A DNA stretch of 43,180 nt from Tolypocladium sp. Sup5 PDA-1 (Eukaryota > Ascomycota > Sordariomycetes > Hypocreales > Ophiocordycipitaceae), in contig JPHH03000112.1 in the NCBI GenBank assembly GCA_000750105.3, forward strand, positions 1 to 43,180, written 5' to 3'. The translations under genes were made by a program, and so were the position numbers. The notes under the pieces were generated by a model. It did no database searches. It was given only the letters and a program-made list of their open reading frames with translations, and was not told the DNA's origin. Of this stretch, positions 10,628 to 18,954 are shown in pieces; position 1 is the stretch's first letter; each line of letters starts with the position of its first letter.

Positions 10628-12310
10628 CTATTCAGGCATATAGGTATCCGGGGGCGGCGCTGACCAGAGCTGTATGTCCGGGATCAGCTCTGCGAGGTAG
10701 CGCCGGGCAGTCTCGGCGTAGTGACGCCCGATCTCGATGCGCCGCTCAAGCTCCTTACGATGGTCGGGGTTCGCGAAGTCGAGGGGGTAGTCCGGAGGCT
10801 TGAGCCCCGGCACCTCTCTGCCCTCCACGGCCGGGTTGTAGAACGAGCAGAGCATCCGTTGGTAGATGACACCGGCCACGTCACGCGCCTTCCACTTGGG
10901 CGAGTTCTTGAGCGTGTACATCACCGCATCTTGGGCAGCGCCGATCAGTGCGCTGACGCCGCTGCCCGCGAACGGAGCACCCGCCACGCCCGCCTTCAGT
11001 CCGGAGAACACGAGGCCCAAGAACAAGCCTAACTTCTCGATATCATGCGCGTCGCGGTCCTTCAGATCCTGGGCGTAGCAGATGGCCCCCGTAAACACGA
11101 TGGCAGTCAGCAGAGCCGCTCCATAAACGTTGTCGGGCAGGTTCCCCAGGTTCTCGAAGGACACCGCCCGGGTGATGCATGCCAAGAAGTTATCCTTATC
11201 GTTGACCTTGTAGTCCTGATTGGTGTGGCGAGGGTCGTGGATAGCGCGCAGTACCCAAGGCCGACGTTGCTCCTTCCCCCCACCGGTGCAGTGGAAACGG
11301 AGGAAGTGCGCGAAAATATCCCGAGCCACGTAGCGCGTCCGCTTGGGGTCCGCGCGGTTGGTAGCCTTGACGACATTGCGAACAGTCTCGTTGAGAATGA
11401 CATGCACGGCCTGTTCTTCAAAGATGGGGCCGTTAAGCATGGACACCAGGTCGACCCCGGCGGTGTCAGGTGCTGCGGCCACAATGCGGCCAAAGTTCTC
11501 CATATCGTTGCGGTTGTGCATAATGATCGCGGCAACAGTCGAGTTGGACACCTGCTGGTGCAGATGATTCTCCTTCCGTTTGCTCACCGTCTTGGTCCAA
11601 CCGGCGGTGTTGCTCACGCTGTCACGTCTTGGGTCAAGCCACGCCAAATGGCGGCGCGAGGCGAACGTTTGGTGCGTCAAAGTCTCACCCTCCGGATCGA
11701 TCCAGCGCACGAGCTGTCGCGACTTGCTTAACTCCTCCACAAAACGGTAGTAGTCCGCATGATCCGGGTCCGACGTCCAGAGATCGGCCAGCATTTCCGG
11801 CGCGAGGCGGGCGAGGTTCAGCATCTGCCTATTCGGCGGACTTTGGTCGTACGCGGAATCGAGAGCGCGGTAGGCGCTGACCTTGATCAAGCCAAATTCC
11901 TGCCAGACGTCGGCTTTCGCTCCTGCGTGGGCCAGCTGAGCGTCGCGGATAGATCGCACCGCAGAGGCGCGCGCAGCGCCCTGCGCCTTCCGATGCGCAA
12001 TATAGCCCTGCGTGGAGCAATCGATGGTGGCGATGACGCGAGCTTTCTCTGCCTCTAGCAGCCTGTGCGCCTTAACGAGCGGCTCCGTCGCTACCAACGT
12101 TCTCTCCGCTGCCGTCGCGGAGCGCTCGGCGGCCACCGCTGTGGCATAGGCCCTCGCTTCGGGGTTAGTGAGCAGGAGCTCGCTCGCTTGCAGTGACAAG
12201 GCATTGCGAACGCCTTCATACTGATCTGCGGGCACCACGATGATCTTGTGGTCGGGACCGGCCGCGAACTTGGTGATATCGTCCCCCTGGTTGTTGCCGA
12301 TAGGGAGCAT
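10628..12310 (-). CDS. Unrecognised 560-residue protein with a hydrophobic C-terminal segment
   Basis: The first ATG of a long GC-rich frame lies at 12310; the frame runs on to 12340 without another ATG, and a TGACAG just above could be an intron end, so a 5' exon is possible. Residues about 60-150 are rich in Ala, Arg and Glu (AYATAVAAERSATAAER) and look like a long helix or coiled coil. Two hydrophobic stretches follow, near 395-415 (YGAALLTAIVFTGAICYA) and 430-465 (LGLFLGLVFSGLKAGVAG). The C-terminus is polar and Pro-rich. No signal peptide or catalytic motif is visible and I cannot assign a family. The long single-exon frame and higher GC than its flanks suggest real coding, perhaps by transfer. 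It lies between the LINE and a zone of hAT-like fold-backs. Confidence 0.6.
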   Translation of the reverse strand: MLPIGNNQGDDITKFAAGPDHKIIVVPADQYEGVRNALSLQASELLLTNPEARAYATAVAAERSATAAERTLVATEPLVKAHRLLEAEKARVIATIDCSTQGYIAHRKAQGAARASAVRSIRDAQLAHAGAKADVWQEFGLIKVSAYRALDSAYDQSPPNRQMLNLARLAPEMLADLWTSDPDHADYYRFVEELSKSRQLVRWIDPEGETLTHQTFASRRHLAWLDPRRDSVSNTAGWTKTVSKRKENHLHQQVSNSTVAAIIMHNRNDMENFGRIVAAAPDTAGVDLVSMLNGPIFEEQAVHVILNETVRNVVKATNRADPKRTRYVARDIFAHFLRFHCTGGGKEQRRPWVLRAIHDPRHTNQDYKVNDKDNFLACITRAVSFENLGNLPDNVYGAALLTAIVFTGAICYAQDLKDRDAHDIEKLGLFLGLVFSGLKAGVAGAPFAGSGVSALIGAAQDAVMYTLKNSPKWKARDVAGVIYQRMLCSFYNPAVEGREVPGLKPPDYPLDFANPDHRKELERRIEIGRHYAETARRYLAELIPDIQLWSAPPPDTYMPE

Positions 12311-12775
12311 GGGAAGAGTTTTGAGACTTCGCTTCGGCAACTGTCAGGTCATGTAGTGGCAGCCTGGGGTGCAGGGATCTCATACCTCTTCTATCACGGC
12401 ATTAAAAACTTCCTGCGGTAATGTGGTTAACAGTTGGGGCTATTCGGTGAACAGAGCGCGAAATTTGTGGATTCGACAGGCGGGAACCTCGCAAAGATTT
12501 TGGTGATATGGTGAAGTTGCCGCTTTGTCGCGTACCCGAGCATGCAACCAACTGGGGCGGGGAGCGGATGCCGAAATCGAACATTGACATATCGTCGCCC
12601 TCTTAACTATATAGTCGCCCTCTTAACATCATCTAAAAGTATATCATCTGAAAGTATATCTGAAAGTATTTTTTTCGACCGCGGCAGACATTTGGAATGT
12701 CCCAGAGGGTGCCATTATGGTTGTAGGTAGCGGGTCGGCGAGTGACACCGTTTGTTGCCTCATGCCGTGTGGTAT
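12311..12775. other. Upstream region with short direct repeats
   Basis: Near 12591-12670 the words TCGCCCTCTTAAC (two copies) and ATCTGAAAGTAT (two or three near-copies) recur in tandem. No gene is seen. This is the 5' side of the 560-residue gene. Confidence 0.4.
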
Positions 12776-12778
12776 GAT

Positions 12779-12925
12779 CAGGGCTCCGATCAACTACACC
12801 AAATATACACGTTGATCAATTCGGTTGATCAACGTCCACGTACATCAATTACACCGGGCTCCTGATTAGTCCATACATCAATCAATTCAAGTGCCTGGTG
12901 TACGTTGATGTAGTGTATGTGGTGT
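12779..12925. repeat. Fold-back repeat, probable non-autonomous hAT remnant
   Basis: It begins CAGGGCTCCGATCAAC, close to the right end of the 16660-16796 element read on the minus strand (CAGGGTGGCGATCAAC). At 12809-12835 there is a perfect inverted repeat, ACGTTGATCAA, a 5-base loop, then TTGATCAACGT. A weaker pair, TACATCAATTACACC and GGTGTACGTTGATGTA, surrounds it. CAGG-type ends with subterminal ATCAA words are typical of hAT elements. No 8-bp target duplication was found, so the borders are uncertain. Confidence 0.5.
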
Positions 12926-13287
12926 ATTTCAAGTGGGGCCTCGCCCATACCAGACGCGCCGTGTGAAACTCCACGATGGATCAATCTTATACCCTATATC
13001 ACAGCACACGATGTCTGCGAGACGACTAATCGACCCGCTCCAGGTATGTAGACTTGCTGTAGCATTATTCTACGCACCGGAGATTTTTGTGCAAAAACAA
13101 TGTTATAACGCGGGCGCTGGAGCCTTGCGCATTTCGGGTTTGCCGTAAGGGTGTTCGTGATGATGCCATCATCAACAGCGGCGCGAGCTTCTTCTCATGT
13201 CAGTAGATGTCAGCATGGGGTATCCTCGCAGCCGCGTGCTCCCATTTTGACAAGAAGTACCCGGTGGTGCTGACGTCGGCCATAAGA

Positions 13288-13500
13288 GACACTCAGACAT
13301 GGCCAGGACCTGCAGCAGGCCGATGGCCCTCAAGTCGCAGCCACTGCTCGAGGTGCTCTCGGACCTACGGGTGCACGCAACCGTTCATGAGGAACCATGG
13401 TTCGGCCCATTCTGACGCAACAACTTGTTGGTTGTAGATGGAAAGATTGAGGCTGAAGAGTAGACTTGCCGTATTCCACAAAGGCAACCAGCCAAAGGAC
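13288..13500 (-). pseudogene. Relic of the Helitron-linked ORF (homologue of 40664-41137)
   Basis: The minus strand encodes LLFSLNLSIYNQQVVASEWA, then EPWFLMNGCVHP, then a stop. The ORF at 40664-41137 has IFFSLNISLYNQQIEASEWA and SQWFFMTGRVHP at the matching place. Identity falls off and stops appear on both sides. It shows that this small gene family is repetitive in the genome, as expected for transposon cargo. Confidence 0.7.
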
Positions 13501-13917
13501 TGATTCAGGTTGTCGTGAAGGTCTGCCCTCGACGAGCCACAACCTCGTGCCAGGATGTTTCTTCTCGACAGTCTCGTTGAGATCGGTCGTGACGTCGTGC
13601 GTAGTTTGGGGGTTCCTCTGAGTAGCTGGTAGCACAGAGGAATGAAGATCACGATCATTGGGTCGGTAACATGGTTCGCATTTCACGGCCCATAATGAGC
13701 TTATTTTTTACTATGGAACGCTTTCATTCTACCTTGTACACTTTGCCTCCGTAACATGGATAAGAGGGGACTTGATGTGTAATGGGACGAGGCTGGCTGC
13801 CAGTCAAAGAGGATATGTCCTTCCTCACGGCTACTGGACTAGTCACCTCCGACTCTCAGGATCGTTTCGGACGGACTTTGTGGTGGTGGGCTAGAAGATG
13901 TGGGAATAGCGACATTT

Positions 13918-13996
13918 GGCAATCAAGGGGCACGAGGCAGTGGCGAAGCTGCTGGTGGAGACAGGCGCGGACCTCGAGGCGAAGGACGACAATTGC
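13918..13996 (+). pseudogene. Single ankyrin-repeat scrap
   Basis: The plus strand reads IKGHEAVAKLLVETGADLEA and then KDDNCP, a standard ankyrin unit (GHE..AKLL...GADLEAKD). It stops right after and runs straight into WD40 code on the other strand. Such units come from fungal NACHT/ankyrin (NLR-like) genes. Confidence 0.65.
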
Positions 13997-14146
13997 CCTT
14001 GAGCTTCTGTAGGCGAGCGCCTGAGGTCGGATCCCAGATCCTAATTGTCTTATCCGCTGAAGCTGAGGCGAGATACTGGCTATTCGCCGAGAAGGCCACC
14101 GACCTCACCAGATGATCGTGGCCATTGAGCTTCCGTAGGCTGGGTG
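13994..14146 (-). pseudogene. Single WD40-repeat scrap
   Basis: The minus strand reads LNGHDHLVRSVAFSANSQYL, then ASASADKTIRIWD, a textbook WD40 repeat (GH at the start, IWD at the end) of the HET-E/NACHT-WD40 kind. No neighbouring repeats remain. It directly abuts the ankyrin scrap in opposite orientation. Confidence 0.7.
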
Positions 14147-14533
14147 GATGTATGGTCCTCGGCCATGCGGTATTAGGGATGTAACAGAAGCATGACAGTG
14201 CGTCAATACACTTACCAAGTCCGCCGGGTCCAAGCAAGCGGCCAAGCAAGCGCCGTCGCTATCGACAATGTCTGGCTCTTCTACCTCGGTAGCATCAAAG
14301 TTAGGGTTAGGGCGGGATTTGCCGGACATGACAAGCAACGTACTTCGTACGTGCGTTGCCAAGTAAGAGACTGGTGCAGGAGTTGCGCCTTGCACTCGCC
14401 GACGGGAAATAGCCCGCACGCGAACTCGACGACCTGAAGCGAAAAGAGAGACATCAGGCAGCCGAGGGAGTTGCCAACCGAATAGACTCATATCATTAAC
14501 ATCCTCAAAACTCATTACATCGGCATTCCTCGC
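14147..14533. other. No supportable gene
   Basis: One 136-codon open frame covers 14105-14515 on the minus strand and partly overlaps the WD40 scrap. Its composition gives no domain. A palindrome, ACGTACTTCGTACGT, lies near 14339. Confidence 0.35.
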
Positions 14534-15278
14534 TCACACCATCATCGCCCCATTCACCAAGTGCGTCTGCCCACTGATCAAGCTGCTATCCTTGCCGCAC
14601 AGAAACGCCACGACGCCCGCCACGTCGGCCGGCTCGCCCAGGCGCCCAAACGGGTTCGCCTTCTTCATGCCCTCGACCATGGCCTCGGACTTGCCGCTGA
14701 AGAAGAAGTCGGTCGCCGTCGGGCCGGGCCCCACGGCGTTGACGGTGATGCTCTTGGCCGCGAGCCCCTTGGCCATGACGCGCGTCATCTGCTCGATGGC
14801 GCCCTTGGTCGCCGCGTAGAGCAGGTAGTCGGGTGTTACGCTGGAGAAGTGGCAGATGCTGGTTGAGACGAAGATGATGCGTCCGCCGGGGGGCATGTGC
14901 GGGACGACTTTCTACTTGGCCGTTACCATTGTCTCTTCAGGAGGCGTTGCGTGTATGAAAAGGCAAAACGTACCTGCGCGAGGAAATATGGCCCCTTGAC
15001 GTTGAGGTTAAAGCACCGATCAAAGTCCTCCTCGGCCGTGTTCTCAACGTTCCGCATGAGCATCATGCCCGCGTTCGCCATCACCGCATCCAGCTTCCCA
15101 AACTTGGCGACAGCCTCGTCGACGAGCTTGCCCACGCCCTCGAGCGTCGACACGTCGGCCTGCACGGCGAGCGCGCGATCGCCCCGATGGCCGCGACGAT
15201 GGCGTCTGCAGAGGCGGTATAGGATATACTGACATTGAGGGCAAGGTCTACTGCTACCGTCAGTGGTGCCAGCGTCAC
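14534..15278 (-). pseudogene. Short-chain dehydrogenase/reductase pseudogene
   Basis: Exon 2 (14911-14534) and the 3' part of exon 1 are well preserved: QADVSTLEGVG, the NAG motif (VMANAGMM), the catalytic Ser region (FVSTS), YAATK (Tyr-X3-Lys), VGPGPTATDF, and a typical GQTHLVNGAMMV end. A clean 62-bp intron at 14973-14912 (GTACGT...TAG, phase 0) joins LAQ to KVV. Upstream, SISYTASADAIVAAIG lies in another frame, so there is a frameshift near 15178-15186. The expected N-terminal TGxxxGIG cofactor loop is replaced by VTLAPLTVAV, so NAD(P) binding would be lost. It is a decayed copy; its former substrate is unknown. Confidence 0.75.
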
Positions 15279-15718
15279 ATGTGGTGGCGGTGTCCCGACT
15301 GCAGAAGAGACTGCCCTCTCCGGCCAGTCTCAAACTGCCGCTTTAAGCTTTTTTCCCGGGGATATCGACCTACGCAGTCCCGCTCGCAAAGCTTGTGGCA
15401 TCTGTTTCGACAAGGGATAAAAAGACCAGTGGCGCACCGAGGGATTGTTTTAGGCACCCGCCTCAAGAGCTAGCAACTGCCCTTCCTCTAGCAACTCAGT
15501 TCCTCTGCAGGCCTCGGTCGTCTCTCAAGAGAGGGAGGGATCTCCGCTCCCTTCACACCTTGTGCAGAATCCCAGTATAACACATGCTGGCAGGGCATCG
15601 CATCTGCACCATTCCTGCATGGGGTTTCCCGGGTCGATGGACGGGTTTTACCTCCTTGCCAGACACCAAACTGGGCCATCCTGCCCCAGTGTCAAGTGGC
15701 AAAGCTCTTCACAACCTT
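15279..15718. other. No supportable gene
   Basis: Only short overlapping frames occur on both strands, with no motif and no exon structure that I can defend. Confidence 0.4.
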
Positions 15719-15721
15719 CTA

Positions 15722-16042
15722 ATTGAGCATTTGCAAGTAAGACCGATTGGTTGGCGCCAGGTATGACCCATTCTCATAACTTGCCTCGGTGAATTGAGAG
15801 TAGTTATCCGAACTGGCCACTGCCTGCGAGAAATCTAGACTCGGCAGGCAGTGGCTGAAACCTTGAGGTTGGGGTACTTTCACCGCACTGGAGTTATTGC
15901 CAGAAAGGCCGTAGTCGATGCCTCCGCCACCATCGACGTCTTCCTCACCAGCGGTATCGTGAACATGTCCATCTGCGATGGGATCCGGTGGCACGGAGGC
16001 TGACTCGCCAGCCATGAGATGTTCAATTAGACCAGGACTCAA
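15722..16042 (-). CDS. Possible 3' exon of the next gene, function unknown
   Basis: An open frame of about 100 residues lacks its own ATG at the front, is Asp/Gly/Ser-rich, and ends YLAPTNRSYLQML. It lies just downstream of 16039-16641 in another frame. A stop precedes it, so it would need an intron end near 16050, which I could not place. It may be the low-complexity tail of that gene or noise. Confidence 0.3.
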
Positions 16043-16641
16043 TTTGAAGCAGGTGCAGAGGGCTTAGGCGTCTTCGTACGAAATGTAGGTCCCCAAAAGC
16101 TCAAAACGGCAATGCCGACACATCTGTTTAGTAATCCCAGGATGTTCAGCGAAAAAAAAGTTGCAGATTCCTTCGTGGTATGCCGCCCAATATGATTGTC
16201 CCATTGCAGATACGCATATCCAGTTACGGGTTGGAGAAAGAAATAGTTGTCTTCTCGTTTCGGTAATTCATCCACTTGTTGCGCATAGGAGAGCAACGGC
16301 ATCAGCTCATCCTCAAGACTCACTCTCTGGCACAGAAATACACCATCTCGAAATGGCACCCAGACAGGGGTCTTCCCGATGGCTTTGTTCACAACGCCAC
16401 GCTGCTTAAGCTTGTGCATGCAACGGCCCACGCGGCCCTTCCGGTCCGAGGCGACCGTCTCTGCCATCCTGCCCGTTCGGACCGGGTTGACGGAGCCAAA
16501 GTCGGCGTGGGGAGATCTGCGGGCGCCGGAGATCTCCAGCCAGCTGGGGTTCCCGCCGCCCAGTCCAAATAATACATTTCCATGGCTATCATGGCCCATG
16601 AACGTGAAGCGCCCCTCGTTCATTGGTCTCCACAGCGCCAT
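16039..16641 (-). CDS. Unrecognised protein, weakly APSES/KilA-N-like
   Basis: The first ATG is at 16641, just inside the fold-back element at 16660-16796. The frame gives about 200 residues. The segment KTPVWVPFRDGVFLCQRVSL followed by EDELMPLLSYA resembles the end of fungal APSES/KilA-N DNA-binding domains (W.P...G..LC..L.L...L.PLL). The upstream part does not show the rest of that fold clearly. A 90-bp intron (GTATCT...CTAAACAG, about 16215-16126) can be spliced in frame and would change the C-terminus only slightly. The assignment is tentative. Confidence 0.35.
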   Translation of the reverse strand: MALWRPMNEGRFTFMGHDSHGNVLFGLGGGNPSWLEISGARRSPHADFGSVNPVRTGRMAETVASDRKGRVGRCMHKLKQRGVVNKAIGKTPVWVPFRDGVFLCQRVSLEDELMPLLSYAQQVDELPKREDNYFFLQPVTGYAYLQWDNHIGRHTTKESATFFSLNILGLLNRCVGIAVLSFWGPTFRTKTPKPSAPASN

Positions 16642-16659
16642 AATACTGGCTGAGGCGCT

Positions 16660-16796
16660 GGTCAACCATCAACGCAACCTCAACAAACTCAATATAGGGC
16701 CTTGGTTGATCAACTCAACGGAGAAAAAGCTTATTAAGCAGTTAACTCACTCAATTGAAGGCTGAGGTTGAGTGGATTGCGTTGATCGCCACCCTG
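16660..16796. repeat. Short inverted-repeat element (hAT-type MITE candidate)
   Basis: The left part, CTGGTCAACCATCAACGCAA, mirrors the right end read on the minus strand, CAGGGTGGCGATCAACGCAA. The element is about 137 bp, AT-rich, and full of CTCAA/TTGAG words, with an inner GGTTGATCAACTCAAC. The CAGGG...ATCAAC end is shared with the repeat at 12779. No coding capacity and no clear 8-bp target duplication are seen. Confidence 0.55.
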
Positions 16797-16838
16797 TCGG
16801 AGAGAAATGTGGACTTTTAAGAGTCGCTGAATGCTTAG

Positions 16839-17160
16839 TTGCGGTTATGAAAATAAATCTTTCACGATGACGACACTCGGGTTAAAGGAGGAATTCTTTT
16901 TTAAACTTTAAATATCTGCACTGGCCGTATAACTGCACTCGTTGCGGTTATTAGCGCCACGAGAAGTAAATTTGTCTTGCATACCATAGCGACAGTACTA
17001 TTGAGTTAAAAGAGAACTTAATTTTGACGTTAAAGATTAATACCAATCCTACGATTTGCGGTTATCGGTGCTATGAGAAACAAACCTAAACCCCATGCTA
17101 CGTACTTAGACTGCTATCTTGACATCATGGCCCCGGGACCGCGTTGACTACTTAAAGTCC
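16839..17160. repeat. Three diverged tandem copies of a ~105-bp unit
   Basis: The core TTGCGGTTAT recurs at 16839-16848, 16942-16951 and 17056-17065. Copies 2 and 3 both continue with GCYAYGAGAAGTAAAT-like sequence, and copies 1 and 2 share GGTTAAAGGAG/AGTTAAAAGAG. The block ends about 170 bp before the ATG of the phosphorylase-STING gene, so it could serve as a promoter array or be a decayed minisatellite. Confidence 0.6.
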
Positions 17161-17331
17161 GTGTCGCTTGCTTTGTTCGCATCCCTCGAACGGCATTCAT
17201 CGACCACACGAACAATTGAACACCTTTCTTAGAGTTCTGCTACTTCAACCCTTGGCCAAGTATCCTACATCAGTAACAGAATACCACTCATCCTCTTGTT
17301 GACCAGCCTCTCATCGACCGTTTGTCAGGCA

Positions 17332-18853
17332 ATGGCTGAGCAACTTCGGACTCGAAACTTGGAGACACTAAAGGGGTGTCAACTGTGCATTTTATGTGCT
17401 AAATCCAAAGAAGCAATGGCTTTGGTGAAACAATTTAAACTGGAAACCAAAATTCTGGCCACCACGTCGAGGGCATTCCTCACGGGCATGACTTCTACGT
17501 TGGGACACTCCGCCTTGAGGATAATACCACTATCGCGTATTATATAACCAACGCTTCACGGCAAGGCATTCAAACTTTTGGAATCGAAGCGGCTACGTTA
17601 TTTTCGGTTCTAAAGCCTCAGTTCGCTCTTCATGTCGGCGTATGCTCTGCTATCTCTGGGAGAAATATTGAGTATGCTAAGCAAACTGCAAAGAGAAAAT
17701 TGCTGACAGACTTCTTTAGTCTTGAGGACGTCATTTTTGGCGAAAGAGCGCTGAACTATGAAGAAGGGAAATGGGAAGTGGAAACTGGAAACGCTGTCTT
17801 CAAGCCCGATGTCAACGTCGTGGGAGTGCAAGGCGCCACCATGGACGGATATGTCTCCGACTCGGAACAGCCCCTGTACAAGTTCGGCGACTTCATCTCT
17901 GGTTGCGCGGTTCGAATGGATGCCTCATTTATCTTTGATCGAGTGAAAGGATCCGTGAGTACTCTTCGTTGTGCCAGCAGAACGAGTGGCTGAGATCATC
18001 GCAGTCGTCAAGAAACGTGGTTGCTCTGGAGATGGAGGCAAGCGCATTTTTGCAGGCTTGTTCATATACGGGTGTGAAAGCTCTTGGTGTCATCAAGGGT
18101 GTCTCAGACCTAGGCGATGAACATAAAGGAGAGGGGAACGATAAACACTACATGCCGGCACTAAACCGGGCTGCCAGAGCCGCTAAGGAATTCGTCAAGT
18201 TCAAATTTAATTCGATGCCAAAGGATCAAATTGATCGCAGTAAGTCAGCAATGTATCGTAGTCCCGTAACGGCGATTGTGGATTGAGCTAATGCGGCCAT
18301 GGACAGGCAGAGAATTAGGGGCGGCTATTACGACTGGCTACTTCGAGAACTTCATACAAGCGGCCATGCGTAAACTAAATGCCACAGGAGACAAGGTCTC
18401 TCTCGGTAGTGCAAGTAGTCCTAAGTCCCTATGACCGCTACTGACTAACAGTCGTGACACATAGACGGAGACGAAAATCAAGGGACTTAAAGTCGTCCTA
18501 CCTAAAGACAACGACGTCAATTATTTCAGCACTAGTACCGGTGCACTTGAGCGTCTTCTTGGACAGCACAATTTGCAGGAAGTCAATCTCCAGGGTGTAA
18601 GTCAGGCGTCTATGCCGACCTGATCCTAGATGTCGACTGACTTGCTTCTCTCTTTAAGCCACCGAGACAGACGTCCCTATTCTTAAAAGGATCTTATTTA
18701 TTCGATTTCCCGACCACGCTGCCAACCAGTTTGGCAAATGTGAGAGGATCGGAGGATCAAGTTAAGCTATTCCGGGACGCTCTAACCCAGAAAGTGAAAT
18801 CCTTGCATGACTATGTAGAGGTGATTTCCTGGGACGATTTTTTAAACTTGTGA
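17332..18853 (+). CDS. Nucleoside phosphorylase-like / STING-like fusion protein
   Basis: Proposed exons are 17332-17424, 17472-17671, 17720-17954, 18005-18239, 18307-18395, 18465-18596 and 18659-18853 (1179 nt, 392 residues). Phases agree throughout. Four introns are clean (17672, 17955, 18240 and 18597). The first (GTGAAA, 47 bp) and fifth (GTCTCT donor) are weak and might hide frameshifts. Residues about 5-245 match the PNP/MTAN fold: HVGVCSAISG, a GKWE...VFKPD block, GDFISGCAV, the ligand-binding VVALEMEAS (185-188), and GVSDLGDE with the catalytic-type Asp (211). Residues about 258-392 resemble prokaryotic-type STING: ITTGYFENF, GLKVVLPKDND, YLFDFPTTLPTSL, then a long amphipathic helix and YVEVISWDD. 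Known relatives of the first domain cleave nucleosides, including ATP in bacterial defence; STING binds cyclic dinucleotides. The inferred role is a signal-gated nucleotide-depleting immune effector. No transmembrane segment and no cyclase gene are seen nearby. Confidence 0.68.
17672..17719 (+). other. Intron in the phosphorylase-STING gene (clean example)
   Basis: This 48-bp intron has donor GTATGC, branch-like CTGAC and acceptor TTTAG. Splicing turns an otherwise odd insertion into GRNIDLEDV, which restores the usual phosphorylase alignment. The frame stays open without splicing, so only the homology reveals it. Confidence 0.75.
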
Positions 18854-18954
18854 AGTAGTACTTTGTATAATATCGGGAACTGGGATCGAATTTATCTGAA
18901 TTCATGGCGTCCTATTCAAAATTATGAAGGGCGGTATTGCCTTCGCCCAGAGTG

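Noticed and set aside
11045..11731. Plus-strand frame of 228 codons
   Set aside because: It is antisense to the 560-residue gene, has no motifs, and the GC-rich template explains the openness.
17700..17993. Open frame treated as a separate small gene
   Set aside because: It is an exon of the PNP-STING gene plus unspliced intron; splice sites and homology on both sides join it to its neighbours.
17332..18853. Linked CD-NTase (cyclic dinucleotide synthase) in the window
   Set aside because: I looked for a GS-type nucleotidyltransferase motif in neighbouring genes and found none, so a complete two-gene system cannot be claimed here.
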